Shown here in pieces: positions 1-4,374 of a DNA stretch of 5,795 nucleotides (the first letter of the stretch is position 1; every line of letters begins with the position of its first letter). The position numbers were made by a program, and so were the translations under genes. The notes below the pieces were generated by a model. That model was not told where the DNA came from. It saw only the letters and a list, made by a program, of their open reading frames with translations, and did no database searches. The DNA lies in NCBI GenBank assembly GCA_958346165.1, contig CATVQO010000103.1:1-5795 (forward strand), written 5' to 3'. Origin of the DNA: an uncultured Collinsella sp. Its GTDB lineage: Bacteria; Actinomycetota; Coriobacteriia; Coriobacteriales; Coriobacteriaceae.

Positions 1-933
1 CTAGAGGTGGCTGATGATCAGTTCCATCTTGCCTTCGAGGTCGATGGAGCTGACGGTGCTCGGGGCCAGCAGGTGGCTTCCCTTGTGGACGGGGTCGCCG
101 CAGACGGTGCCTTCGCCGTCGATGACCGACAGGCACATGAAGGGCCAGCGCTGGTCGAGGGTCTTGCTGCCGTTGGCGCGCACGCGATCGACGGTGTAGC
201 AGGGGTTGGACTCGAGCTCGGTCACGCCGTCCACCTCGGGCGCGGTCACCGTGCCGTCGGTCGGAGCCTGAGCATCAAAGTCGATGCAGTCGAGGCTCTG
301 CTCAATGTGCAGCGGGCGCAGCTTTCCGTCGGTGCCGGGGCGGTCGTAGTCGTACAGGCGATATGTCACGTCGCTCGACTGCTGCGTCTCCAGAATCAGC
401 GTGCCGGTCTTGATGGCGTGAACGGTGCCGGAGTCGATCTGGAAAAAGTCTCCCTTGTGAATCGGCAGCACGTTGAGCATCTCGTCCCAACGGCCCTCCT
501 CGATCATCTGTGCAGCCTCGGCGCGGTCGTGCGCGCGCTGGCCGACAATGATCGTGGCACCGGGTTCGCAGTCCAGCACATACCAGCACTCGGTTTTGCC
601 CAGGCTGCCGTTCTCGTGCTTGGCGGCGTACTCGTCGTTGGGATGAATCTGGATTGAAAGGTCGTCCTTGGCATCCAGAATCTTAATGAGCAGCGGGAAC
701 TCCTTGCCCTCGCAATTGCCAAAGAGCTCGCGGTGCTCGGCCCACAGCCATGAAAGCGTGTGGCCTGCATACGGGCCCTCCGCAATCTGGCAGTCACCGT
801 TGGGATGGGCCGAGATGGCCCAGCACTCACCGATGGGACCCTCGGGAATGTCGTAACCAAATACGGTTTCGAGCTGGCGGCCACCCCAGATCTTCTCGTG
901 GAAGATCGGCGTCAGTTTAATCAAATCGGACAT
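1..933 (-). CDS. manA: Mannose-6-phosphate isomerase, class I (type I PMI)
   Basis: Cytoplasmic zinc enzyme interconverting mannose 6-phosphate and fructose 6-phosphate. The protein (310 aa from the chosen start) has the length of short Bacillus-type ManA enzymes. Near the N-terminus is the family motif PIFHEKIWGG. The cupin metal site is visible as QIHPND (Q95, H97), E115 in KTECWYV and H172 in SGTVHAI, followed by the catalytic-type arginine in TYRLYDYDR. Two in-frame ATGs lie six bases apart, at 939 and 933. The GGGGG at 941-945 (complement) is one base from the first and seven from the second, so 933 (MSDLIKL) is preferred. The stop codon is at 1-3, so the gene is complete. It lies 74 bases downstream of the GntR-type regulator gene on the same strand and probably shares its mRNA. 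Confidence in family is high; in vivo substrate preference is inferred. Confidence 0.95.
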   Translation of the reverse strand: MSDLIKLTPIFHEKIWGGRQLETVFGYDIPEGPIGECWAISAHPNGDCQIAEGPYAGHTLSWLWAEHRELFGNCEGKEFPLLIKILDAKDDLSIQIHPNDEYAAKHENGSLGKTECWYVLDCEPGATIIVGQRAHDRAEAAQMIEEGRWDEMLNVLPIHKGDFFQIDSGTVHAIKTGTLILETQQSSDVTYRLYDYDRPGTDGKLRPLHIEQSLDCIDFDAQAPTDGTVTAPEVDGVTELESNPCYTVDRVRANGSKTLDQRWPFMCLSVIDGEGTVCGDPVHKGSHLLAPSTVSSIDLEGKMELIISHL

Positions 934-954
934 ATTCATACCCCCATTATGTTG

Positions 955-994
955 CGCGGGCGTTGCACAAAACAGCTCAAAACGAGCGCCCGCG
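955..994 (-). other. Intercistronic hairpin between the regulator gene and manA
   Basis: CGCGGGCG at 955-962 and its exact reverse complement CGCCCGCG at 987-994 form an 8-bp, all-G/C stem with a 24-base loop. It lies after the regulator stop codon (1008-1010) and ends about ten bases before the manA ribosome binding site. No T-run follows in the direction of transcription, so it is not a canonical terminator. It could stabilise mRNA or tune manA expression relative to the regulator. The pairing is read directly from the sequence; its role is inference. Confidence 0.5.
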
Positions 995-1007
995 TGACTA
1001 CAAAAAC

Positions 1008-1727
1008 TTATGCCAACGTTACGTTGTGCAACTCAAAGCGGTCGCCAACGTTGCGCGAGACCGAATACTCAAAGGCGGCGCCGCTGTCCAAAAAGCCAAT
1101 CTGGGTGAGCTCGAGCAGGGGAGAGCCAAGTTTGGTGTCCAGACGCTCGGCTTCTTCCTCGGTTGCTGCCACGGCGCGAATGGTACGGTGGAAGCTCGAA
1201 ATCTTCAGCCCACATTGCTCGCGGATGAAGCGGTAGACTGATCCGTACAGGTCCTTCTTTTTAAGGCCTGGAATCAGCTCGAGGGGCATGTAGGTGTACT
1301 CGATAACGATGGGCTTCTCATCGGCCTGACGCACGCGCACGACGTGATAGGCAAAGTCATCCTCGGCAATTCCCAGCTGGGCTGCGATGTCCGCCGGTGG
1401 ATTAACGATCGAGAAATCGTAGACCACCGAGGTCACCTTCTCCCCGCGATGCTCATACGAAAAACCCTGGGCACGGTCGTTTTTGCCCTGGAAAAACGCC
1501 TGGCCGGGAAGCCCCGCCGTGTCCTTAACGTAGGTACCCGATCCACGCCGGCTGGTAATAAGACCTTCTTCGGTGATTTGTTCAATAGCTCGTTTGACGG
1601 TGATTTTGGAAACGTTATAGAGCTTGCAGAACTCAACGACGGTAGGAAGCTTGTCGCCCGGTTTAAGAGCGCCATCCTCGATAGTGCGACGAATATCTGC
1701 AGCTATCGCCTCGTATTTGGGAATCAT
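1008..1727 (-). CDS. GntR-family transcriptional regulator, HutC subfamily (UTRA domain)
   Basis: Cytoplasmic DNA-binding regulator of 239 aa, the usual length for this subfamily. Residues 1-68 are a GntR winged helix-turn-helix: it opens IPKYEAIAADIRRTIEDG, continues with LKPGDKLPTV, the recognition-helix stretch VSKITVKRAIEQ, and the wing SRRGSGTYV. Residues from about 95 to 235 match a UTRA ligand domain, with ARG/VVRVRQADEKP-type strands, YTYMPLELIPGL and a closing FEYSVSRNVGDRFEL. UTRA domains usually bind small effectors such as sugar phosphates. The start at 1727 is supported by AGGAGGT at 1731-1737. It is transcribed leftward with manA and divergently from the ROK kinase gene, so control of hexose metabolism is the natural guess. 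The promoter region carries an inverted repeat suggesting autoregulation. The effector cannot be told from sequence. Confidence 0.92.
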   Translation of the reverse strand: MIPKYEAIAADIRRTIEDGALKPGDKLPTVVEFCKLYNVSKITVKRAIEQITEEGLITSRRGSGTYVKDTAGLPGQAFFQGKNDRAQGFSYEHRGEKVTSVVYDFSIVNPPADIAAQLGIAEDDFAYHVVRVRQADEKPIVIEYTYMPLELIPGLKKKDLYGSVYRFIREQCGLKISSFHRTIRAVAATEEEAERLDTKLGSPLLELTQIGFLDSGAAFEYSVSRNVGDRFELHNVTLA

Positions 1728-1730
1728 GGA

Positions 1731-1737
1731 ACCTCCT
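1731..1737 (-). promoter_or_regulatory. Ribosome binding site of the GntR-type regulator gene
   Basis: The complement reads AGGAGGT, a near-perfect Shine-Dalgarno sequence three bases from the ATG at 1725-1727 (counted from the last T; five to six from the GGAGG core). It fixes the regulator start. Confidence 0.85.
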
Positions 1738-1747
1738 TTCCAACTTG

Positions 1748-1775
1748 GTTGAGTATAAAAGAAAGTATAGTCAAC
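1748..1775. promoter_or_regulatory. Inverted repeat over the regulator promoter, candidate autoregulatory operator
   Basis: GTTGAGTATA (1748-1757) and TATAGTCAAC (1766-1775) are inverted copies with one mismatch, separated by eight bases. On the minus strand each arm contains TATACT, a good -10 hexamer, and the distal arm also contains TTGACT. A regulator bound here would cover the likely promoter of its own gene. Positions 1765-1772 (GTATAGTC) also match the HutC-subfamily pattern GTNTANAC at five of six fixed positions. The TTGACT to TATACT spacing is only 11 bases, so these two cannot be paired as one normal promoter. The repeat is observed; the operator role is inference. Confidence 0.45.
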
Positions 1776-1896
1776 ACCTAAGTATCTCTATTGAGTTATT
1801 GAAAAGTTCGAGAAAGATAAAATTAAAAGTCGCCCCGCTTGAAAAATTAGAGCGTTTTAAATGATAAACATCTGAGTAGTGTCGTGTTGAGAAATG

Positions 1897-1924
1897 ATCG
1901 GTCCGAGGACGGGGCCGAACCGAT
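1897..1924. repeat. Imperfect hairpin in the divergent control region
   Basis: ATCGGTCCG (1897-1905) pairs with CGGAACCGAT-like sequence at 1916-1924: eight base pairs with one C-A mismatch and a ten-base loop. No T-run follows on either strand, so it is not a simple terminator. The right arm contains CGAACCGA (1916-1923), which recurs exactly at 1936-1943, 20 bases on. Function unknown. Confidence 0.4.
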
Positions 1925-1969
1925 ATAACACCCAACGAACCGAATCTCGTACTCTGCGCTTCCCCAGAT

Positions 1970-2010
1970 AAAACCTGCCAAAACAAACCTGTCCTTTTTG
2001 GTAGGTTTTT
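1970..2010. repeat. Long A/T-tipped stem upstream of the kinase gene, terminator-like
   Basis: AAAACCTGCCAAAA (1970-1983) pairs with TTTTGGTAGGTTTT (1996-2009) over 14 bases with one G-T wobble and a 12-base loop. A third related copy, AAACCTGTCC, lies in the loop. The base of the stem is A on the left and T on the right, so it could act as an intrinsic terminator in either direction, though its G+C core is short. It lies about 55 bases before the kinase start codon. It could be an attenuator, an operator, or a decayed copy of the GGACAGGTT repeat seen at 3027-3038. The structure is observed; the role is open. Confidence 0.45.
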
Positions 2011-2024
2011 GCCTTGGGAGCGGT

Positions 2025-2030
2025 ACCATA
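2025..2030 (+). promoter_or_regulatory. Possible -10 element of the ROK kinase gene
   Basis: TACCAT fits the loose TANNNT -10 pattern, 39 bases before the ATG at 2064. The same TACCATA heptamer occurs 44 bases before the ppaC ATG. No good -35 is visible at 16-18 bases (TAGGTT at 2002-2007 is weak), so this is tentative. Confidence 0.25.
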
Positions 2031-2038
2031 CAGGCAAT

Positions 2039-2046
2039 GTTTAAAC
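2039..2046. promoter_or_regulatory. GTTTAAAC palindrome, candidate GntR/HutC operator
   Basis: This perfect 8-bp palindrome matches the HutC-subfamily operator consensus GTNTANAC exactly. It lies 18 bases before the kinase ATG and just downstream of a possible -10, where a bound repressor would block transcription. A HutC-type regulator gene is divergently encoded next door. A six-base-specified pattern is expected by chance in roughly one in twelve regions of this size, so the call rests mainly on position. Confidence 0.4.
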
Positions 2047-2063
2047 GAGAAAGGCGGGCTCCC

Positions 2064-3017
2064 ATGGAACCTAAGCAGTATTACATCGGCATCGACGTCG
2101 GCGGCACCTCGGTCAAGGAGGGTCTGTTCGATGAGGACGGAAACCTGCTTGCCAAGGCCAGCGTGCCCACGCCTCCCATCGTTGACGCTGCGGGCTTTGC
2201 CGCGGTGACCGAGGCTATCGACCAGGTGGTCGCCAAGGCCCAGATTCCGCGTGCCTTTGTGTCGGGCATTGGCCTGGCCGTTCCGTGCCCCATCCCGGCA
2301 TCGGGCGATGCCAAGGTCAAGGCGAACATCGCCATCAACCTGCCCGAGCTCAAGATTGCCATCCAGGAGCACTGCCCCGACGCGGTCGTTAAGTACGAGA
2401 ACGACGCCAACGCCGCTGCTATGGGCGAGGCCTGGCTCGGCTCTGCCAAGGGCGTACAGAACGTGGTGATGGTCACCATCGGTACTGGCGTGGGCGGCGG
2501 CGTTATCGTTAACGGCGACGTGGTATCGGGCGTTGTGGGTGCTGGCGGCGAGATTGGCCACATGTGCCTGAACCCGGCCGAGGAGCGCACCTGCGGCTGC
2601 GGCGGCCATGGCCACCTGGAGCAGTATTCCAGCGCCACCGGCGTGGTGAGCAACTACCTTGCCGAGTGCAAGAAAGCGGGCGTCGAGCCCATCGAGCTGA
2701 CCGGCCCCTCCGATTCCAAGGACGTGTTCCAGGCCTGCCGTGAGGGCGACAAGCTCGCGCTGGCCGCGGCCGATACCATGGCTGACTATCTCGGCCGCGC
2801 ACTGGCGCTTATTGCCAACGTGGTTGATCCCGAGATGTTCCTCATCGGCGGCGGCGCCTCCGCCTCGGCCGATGTCTACCTCGACAAGGTTCGCGAGCAC
2901 TTTAAGCAGTACGCGCTTTCCGCCTCGCGCGAGACGCCTATTAAGGTCGCTTCGCTCGGAAACGACGCCGGTATCATCGGTGCCGCCTACGTAGCCCTGC
3001 GCGCCGCCGGCAAATAG
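2064..3017 (+). CDS. ROK-family sugar kinase, glucokinase-like
   Basis: Cytoplasmic ATP-dependent hexose kinase of 317 aa, the usual ROK length. The N-terminal phosphate-binding loop is IGIDVGGTSVKEGL (residues 8-21). The catalytic base is D114 in YENDANAAAMGEAW. The ROK signature spans about 140-167, with GTGVGGG and the sugar-binding GGEIGHM (E163, H166). The zinc loop follows as C177-G-C179-G-G-H-G-H184-L-E186, with histidine in the position normally held by the third cysteine. The C-terminal adenosine motif is LIGGGAS at 260-266. The start at 2064 has AAAGG and GCGGG upstream and places the protein just before the first strand. An in-frame ATG at 2037 would add nine basic residues and has no properly spaced ribosome binding site. 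The gene is divergent from the GntR-type regulator and manA, consistent with glucose or mannose phosphorylation. The exact sugar cannot be settled from sequence; ROK regulators are excluded by the lack of an N-terminal helix-turn-helix. Confidence 0.93.
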   Translation: MEPKQYYIGIDVGGTSVKEGLFDEDGNLLAKASVPTPPIVDAAGFAAVTEAIDQVVAKAQIPRAFVSGIGLAVPCPIPASGDAKVKANIAINLPELKIAIQEHCPDAVVKYENDANAAAMGEAWLGSAKGVQNVVMVTIGTGVGGGVIVNGDVVSGVVGAGGEIGHMCLNPAEERTCGCGGHGHLEQYSSATGVVSNYLAECKKAGVEPIELTGPSDSKDVFQACREGDKLALAAADTMADYLGRALALIANVVDPEMFLIGGGASASADVYLDKVREHFKQYALSASRETPIKVASLGNDAGIIGAAYVALRAAGK

Positions 3018-3018
3018 C

Positions 3019-3091
3019 TGGTGCAAGGGGGACAGGTTACTTTGCACCAACATAGTGCAAAAGGGACAGCCTTGGCCCCCGTGCCTGCCCC
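3019..3091. repeat. REP-like palindromic repeat cluster
   Basis: TGGTGCAA (3019-3026) and TTGCACCA (3042-3049) are perfect 8-bp inverted arms around a loop carrying GGGGGACAGGTTAC. A second unit, GTGCAAAAGGGACAG (3055-3069), matches GTGCAAGGGGGACAG (3021-3035) at 13 of 15 positions. A third, inverted trace CTGCCCC (3085-3091) can face GGGACAG. The cluster starts one base after the kinase stop codon. Such GTGCAA/GGGACAG units resemble extragenic palindromes mobilised by REP-associated tyrosine transposases (RAYT). No transposase is present here. The hairpin has no T-run, so terminator function is doubtful. Confidence 0.5.
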
Positions 3092-3139
3092 AAAATATGC
3101 CGTGGCCCTTCCGTCTGCGAAGGCTCGGCATCGGCGTGC

Positions 3140-3145
3140 TACCAT
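3140..3145 (+). promoter_or_regulatory. Possible -10 element of ppaC
   Basis: TACCAT, in the context GCTACCATAGC, lies 44 bases before the ppaC ATG and repeats the heptamer TACCATA found before the ROK kinase. It would give a 5' leader of roughly 30 bases. No convincing -35 hexamer was seen upstream. Confidence 0.25.
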
Positions 3146-3172
3146 AGCTACGTCCAAGTACACATATCAAGT

Positions 3173-3177
3173 GGAGG
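3173..3177 (+). promoter_or_regulatory. Ribosome binding site of ppaC
   Basis: GGAGG, six bases before the ATG at 3184, fixes the ppaC start. Confidence 0.85.
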
Positions 3178-3183
3178 ATATCC

Positions 3184-4107
3184 ATGGCAAACGTTCTTGT
3201 CTTTGGTCACCAGAACCCCGATAACGACGCCATCATGAGCGCCGTCGTCCTGTCCCAGCTGCTCAACCAGGTTGAGTATGCTGGCAACACCTACGAGGCT
3301 TGCGCTCTGGGTCAGCTTCCGGCCGAGTCCGCCAAGCTGCTCGCCGACGCCGGCATTGCCGAGCCCCGCGTGATCGAGTCCGTCGAGGCCGGCCAGCTCG
3401 TCGTCCTCACCGACCACAACGAGTCTGCCCAGTCCGTCGCCGGCCTTAAGGACGCCACGGTCTTTGGCGTCGTCGACCATCACCGCATCGGCGACTTCGA
3501 GACCGCCGGCCCGCTGCACTACATCTGCCTGCCCTGGGGCTCCAGCTGCACCATCGTCACCAAGCTCGCCGGCGTGCTCGGCGTTGAGCTTTCCGACGTT
3601 CAGGCCAAGCTGCTGCTCTCGGCCATGATGACCGACACGCTCATGCTCAAGAGCCCCACCACCACCGATGTTGACCGCGCCGTCGCCGCCAAGCTCGGCG
3701 AGCAGGTGGGCGTCGATCCGGTCAAGTTTGGCATGGAGGTCTTCCTCACCCGCCCGTCCGGCTCCTTCACCGCAGCCGAGATGGTCGGCAACGACATCAA
3801 GATGTTCGAGCCCGCCGGCAAGAAGCTGCTCATCGGCCAGTACGAGACTGTCGACAAGACCCGCGCACTCGGCATGATCGACGAGATCCGCGAGGCCATG
3901 CGCGCCTACGCCGCCGAGAAGGGTGCCGACGGCATTGTCCTGTGCATCACCGACATCATGGAGGAGGGCTCGCAGGTCCTGCTCGAGGGCGAGACCGAGG
4001 CTGCTCAGAAGGGCCTGGGCATTGCCGACGAGCACGACGGCGTCTGGATGCCGGGCGTCCTCTCCCGTAAGAAGCAGGTCGCTGCCCCCATCATGGCCGC
4101 CTGCTAG
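3184..4107 (+). CDS. ppaC: Manganese-dependent inorganic pyrophosphatase (family II, DHH superfamily)
   Basis: Cytoplasmic enzyme hydrolysing pyrophosphate to two phosphates, which pulls nucleic acid, protein and lipid synthesis forward. At 307 aa it is the canonical CBS-less form. The DHH domain (about 1-190) shows GHQNPDND with metal ligands H9, D13 and D15, then D77 in LTDHNE, the name-giving D98-H99-H100 in VVDHHRIGDFET, and D151 in MMTDTLMLKSPTTT. The DHHA2 domain ends with the substrate-binding S294-R-K-K-Q motif. Every residue expected from the Bacillus enzyme is present, two positions shifted at most. It has its own possible promoter and a strong terminator, so it looks monocistronic. 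Codon use is strongly C/G-ending, as expected for a highly expressed housekeeping gene. Confidence 0.97.
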   Translation: MANVLVFGHQNPDNDAIMSAVVLSQLLNQVEYAGNTYEACALGQLPAESAKLLADAGIAEPRVIESVEAGQLVVLTDHNESAQSVAGLKDATVFGVVDHHRIGDFETAGPLHYICLPWGSSCTIVTKLAGVLGVELSDVQAKLLLSAMMTDTLMLKSPTTTDVDRAVAAKLGEQVGVDPVKFGMEVFLTRPSGSFTAAEMVGNDIKMFEPAGKKLLIGQYETVDKTRALGMIDEIREAMRAYAAEKGADGIVLCITDIMEEGSQVLLEGETEAAQKGLGIADEHDGVWMPGVLSRKKQVAAPIMAAC

Positions 4108-4126
4108 GTTTAGTTGACCAAACGCC

Positions 4127-4166
4127 ACGACCGGATCGCGGAAGCCCCGCGCTCCGGTCGTTTTTT
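4127..4166 (+). terminator. Intrinsic terminator of ppaC
   Basis: ACGACCGGA (4127-4135) pairs perfectly with TCCGGTCGT (4153-4161). After one T-C mismatch, CGCGG (4137-4141) pairs with CCGCG (4147-4151), closing a five-base loop. A run of six Ts at 4161-4166 follows. It begins 20 bases after the ppaC stop codon. This should isolate ppaC from nhaA, implying that nhaA has its own promoter in 4167-4370. Confidence 0.92.
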
Positions 4167-4221
4167 GTGCACGGCGCCGCGTCGTCTCTTGGATAGGCGC
4201 GCCCGTGCCGTTGAGCAAATA

Positions 4222-4284
4222 ATGTTCAACCTGTGGTTCCGCTTTTCGGCCACGCCTGCGTGCCTGTCGTGCAGGGTAGGCTAG
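4222..4284 (+). CDS. Possible 20-codon leader peptide upstream of nhaA
   Basis: An ATG at 4222 opens a 20-codon frame with a TAG stop at 4282-4284. The peptide begins MFNLWFRFSA and ends ACLSCRVG: aromatic-rich at first, then a C-L-S-C pair. Sixteen of its 19 post-start codons end in G or C, like the real genes here, although a G+C-rich genome gives this by chance fairly often. The upstream TTGAG is only a weak ribosome binding site. The frame runs through two leader stems and stops 20 bases before the terminator-like hairpin, the geometry of translation-coupled attenuation. It may equally be a chance frame. Confidence 0.25.
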   Translation: MFNLWFRFSATPACLSCRVG

Positions 4285-4304
4285 ATGCAAGCGTAATACG
4301 TTAG

Positions 4305-4341
4305 AGCGCGGCACCGCCACTTGGGCGGGCCGTGCTTTTTT
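4305..4341 (+). terminator. Terminator-like hairpin in the nhaA leader (candidate attenuator)
   Basis: AGCGCGGC (4305-4312) pairs with GCCGTGCT (4329-4336 region) with one G-T wobble. Past a single A-G mismatch, CCGCC (4314-4318) pairs with GGCGG (4324-4328), closing a five-base loop. Six Ts at 4336-4341 follow, the first of which also pairs. It ends 33 bases before the nhaA ATG, and no convincing gene lies between it and the previous terminator. It would therefore cut transcription before nhaA unless an alternative fold intervenes. Confidence 0.75.
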
Positions 4342-4344
4342 AAG

Positions 4345-4360
4345 ACGGGAGCTTTCCCGT
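4345..4360 (+). other. Small hairpin next to the nhaA ribosome binding site
   Basis: ACGGGA (4345-4350) and TCCCGT (4355-4360) form a perfect 6-bp stem with a GCTT tetraloop. It ends one base before GAAAGGAG. It would leave the ribosome binding site exposed while occupying the adjacent sequence. A role in translation is inference. Confidence 0.4.
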
Positions 4361-4361
4361 G

Positions 4362-4368
4362 AAAGGAG
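4362..4368 (+). promoter_or_regulatory. Ribosome binding site of nhaA
   Basis: AAAGGAG, six bases before the ATG at 4375, fixes the nhaA start. Confidence 0.8.
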
Positions 4369-4374
4369 CCGCCC

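Larger units (their letters stand above)
1728..2063. other. Divergent intergenic control region
   Basis: These 336 bases separate the leftward regulator-manA unit from the rightward ROK kinase gene and hold no convincing gene. Positions 1741-1860 are about 32% G+C, strikingly A+T-rich against the coding sequence around them, as expected for a promoter or protein-binding region. Listed separately are the inverted repeat at 1748-1775, the hairpin at 1897-1924, the hairpin at 1970-2009, a possible -10 at 2025-2030 and GTTTAAAC at 2039-2046. No confident -35/-10 pair was found for either direction. Confidence 0.7.
4167..4374 (+). other. Structured 5' leader region of nhaA
   Basis: About 208 bases without a conventional gene lie between the ppaC terminator and nhaA. 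Visible elements in order: GCACGG (4169-4174) pairing with CCGTGC (4203-4208), extended by CGCC/GGCG; an inverted repeat GTTGAGCA/TGTTCAAC at 4210-4230; GTGG (4233-4236) with CCAC (4250-4253) enclosing CCG/CGG; GCCT (4254-4257) with AGGC (4278-4281) enclosing CCTG/CAGG; a terminator-like hairpin at 4305-4341; a small perfect hairpin at 4345-4360; and the ribosome binding site. CACG/CGTG at 4251-4262 can pair instead of the neighbouring stems, so alternative folds exist. A possible -10 (TAGGCT, 4277-4282) lacks a clear -35. I could not match the region to a known riboswitch consensus by eye. Confidence 0.5.

Noticed and set aside
7..657. Plus-strand open frame opposite manA
   Set aside because: Ala/Val/Gly-rich shadow of manA without a ribosome binding site or domain.
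934..939. manA start at the first ATG (939)
   Set aside because: The GGGGG ribosome binding site is only one base away, too close; the ATG at 933 has normal spacing.
1998..2063. N-terminal extension of the ROK kinase from a TTG at 1998 or an ATG at 2037
   Set aside because: The added residues do not resemble the family, neither start has a well-spaced ribosome binding site, and the extension crosses the palindromic control elements. A leaderless start at 2037 remains a minor possibility.
3019..3069. CRISPR array suggested by the repeated GTGCAA...GGGACAG units
   Set aside because: There are only two imperfect copies, with a 19-base gap and internal palindromes, and no cas genes nearby.
1857..3185. 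Long open frame (442 codons) on the minus strand opposite the ROK kinase gene
   Set aside because: It is the mirror of a strongly G/C-ending coding gene, its product is low-complexity (Gly/Ala/His/Val-rich) with no recognisable domain, and the plus-strand protein is complete with all family motifs.
4277..4282. TAGGCT as the nhaA -10 element
   Set aside because: It fits TANNNT but has no -35 at normal spacing, lies inside a leader stem, and would put the start of the mRNA almost on the terminator-like hairpin. Not listed as a promoter.
4161..4374. A tRNA or other classical RNA gene between ppaC and nhaA
   Set aside because: No cloverleaf, T-arm consensus or CCA end could be built from the stems seen.
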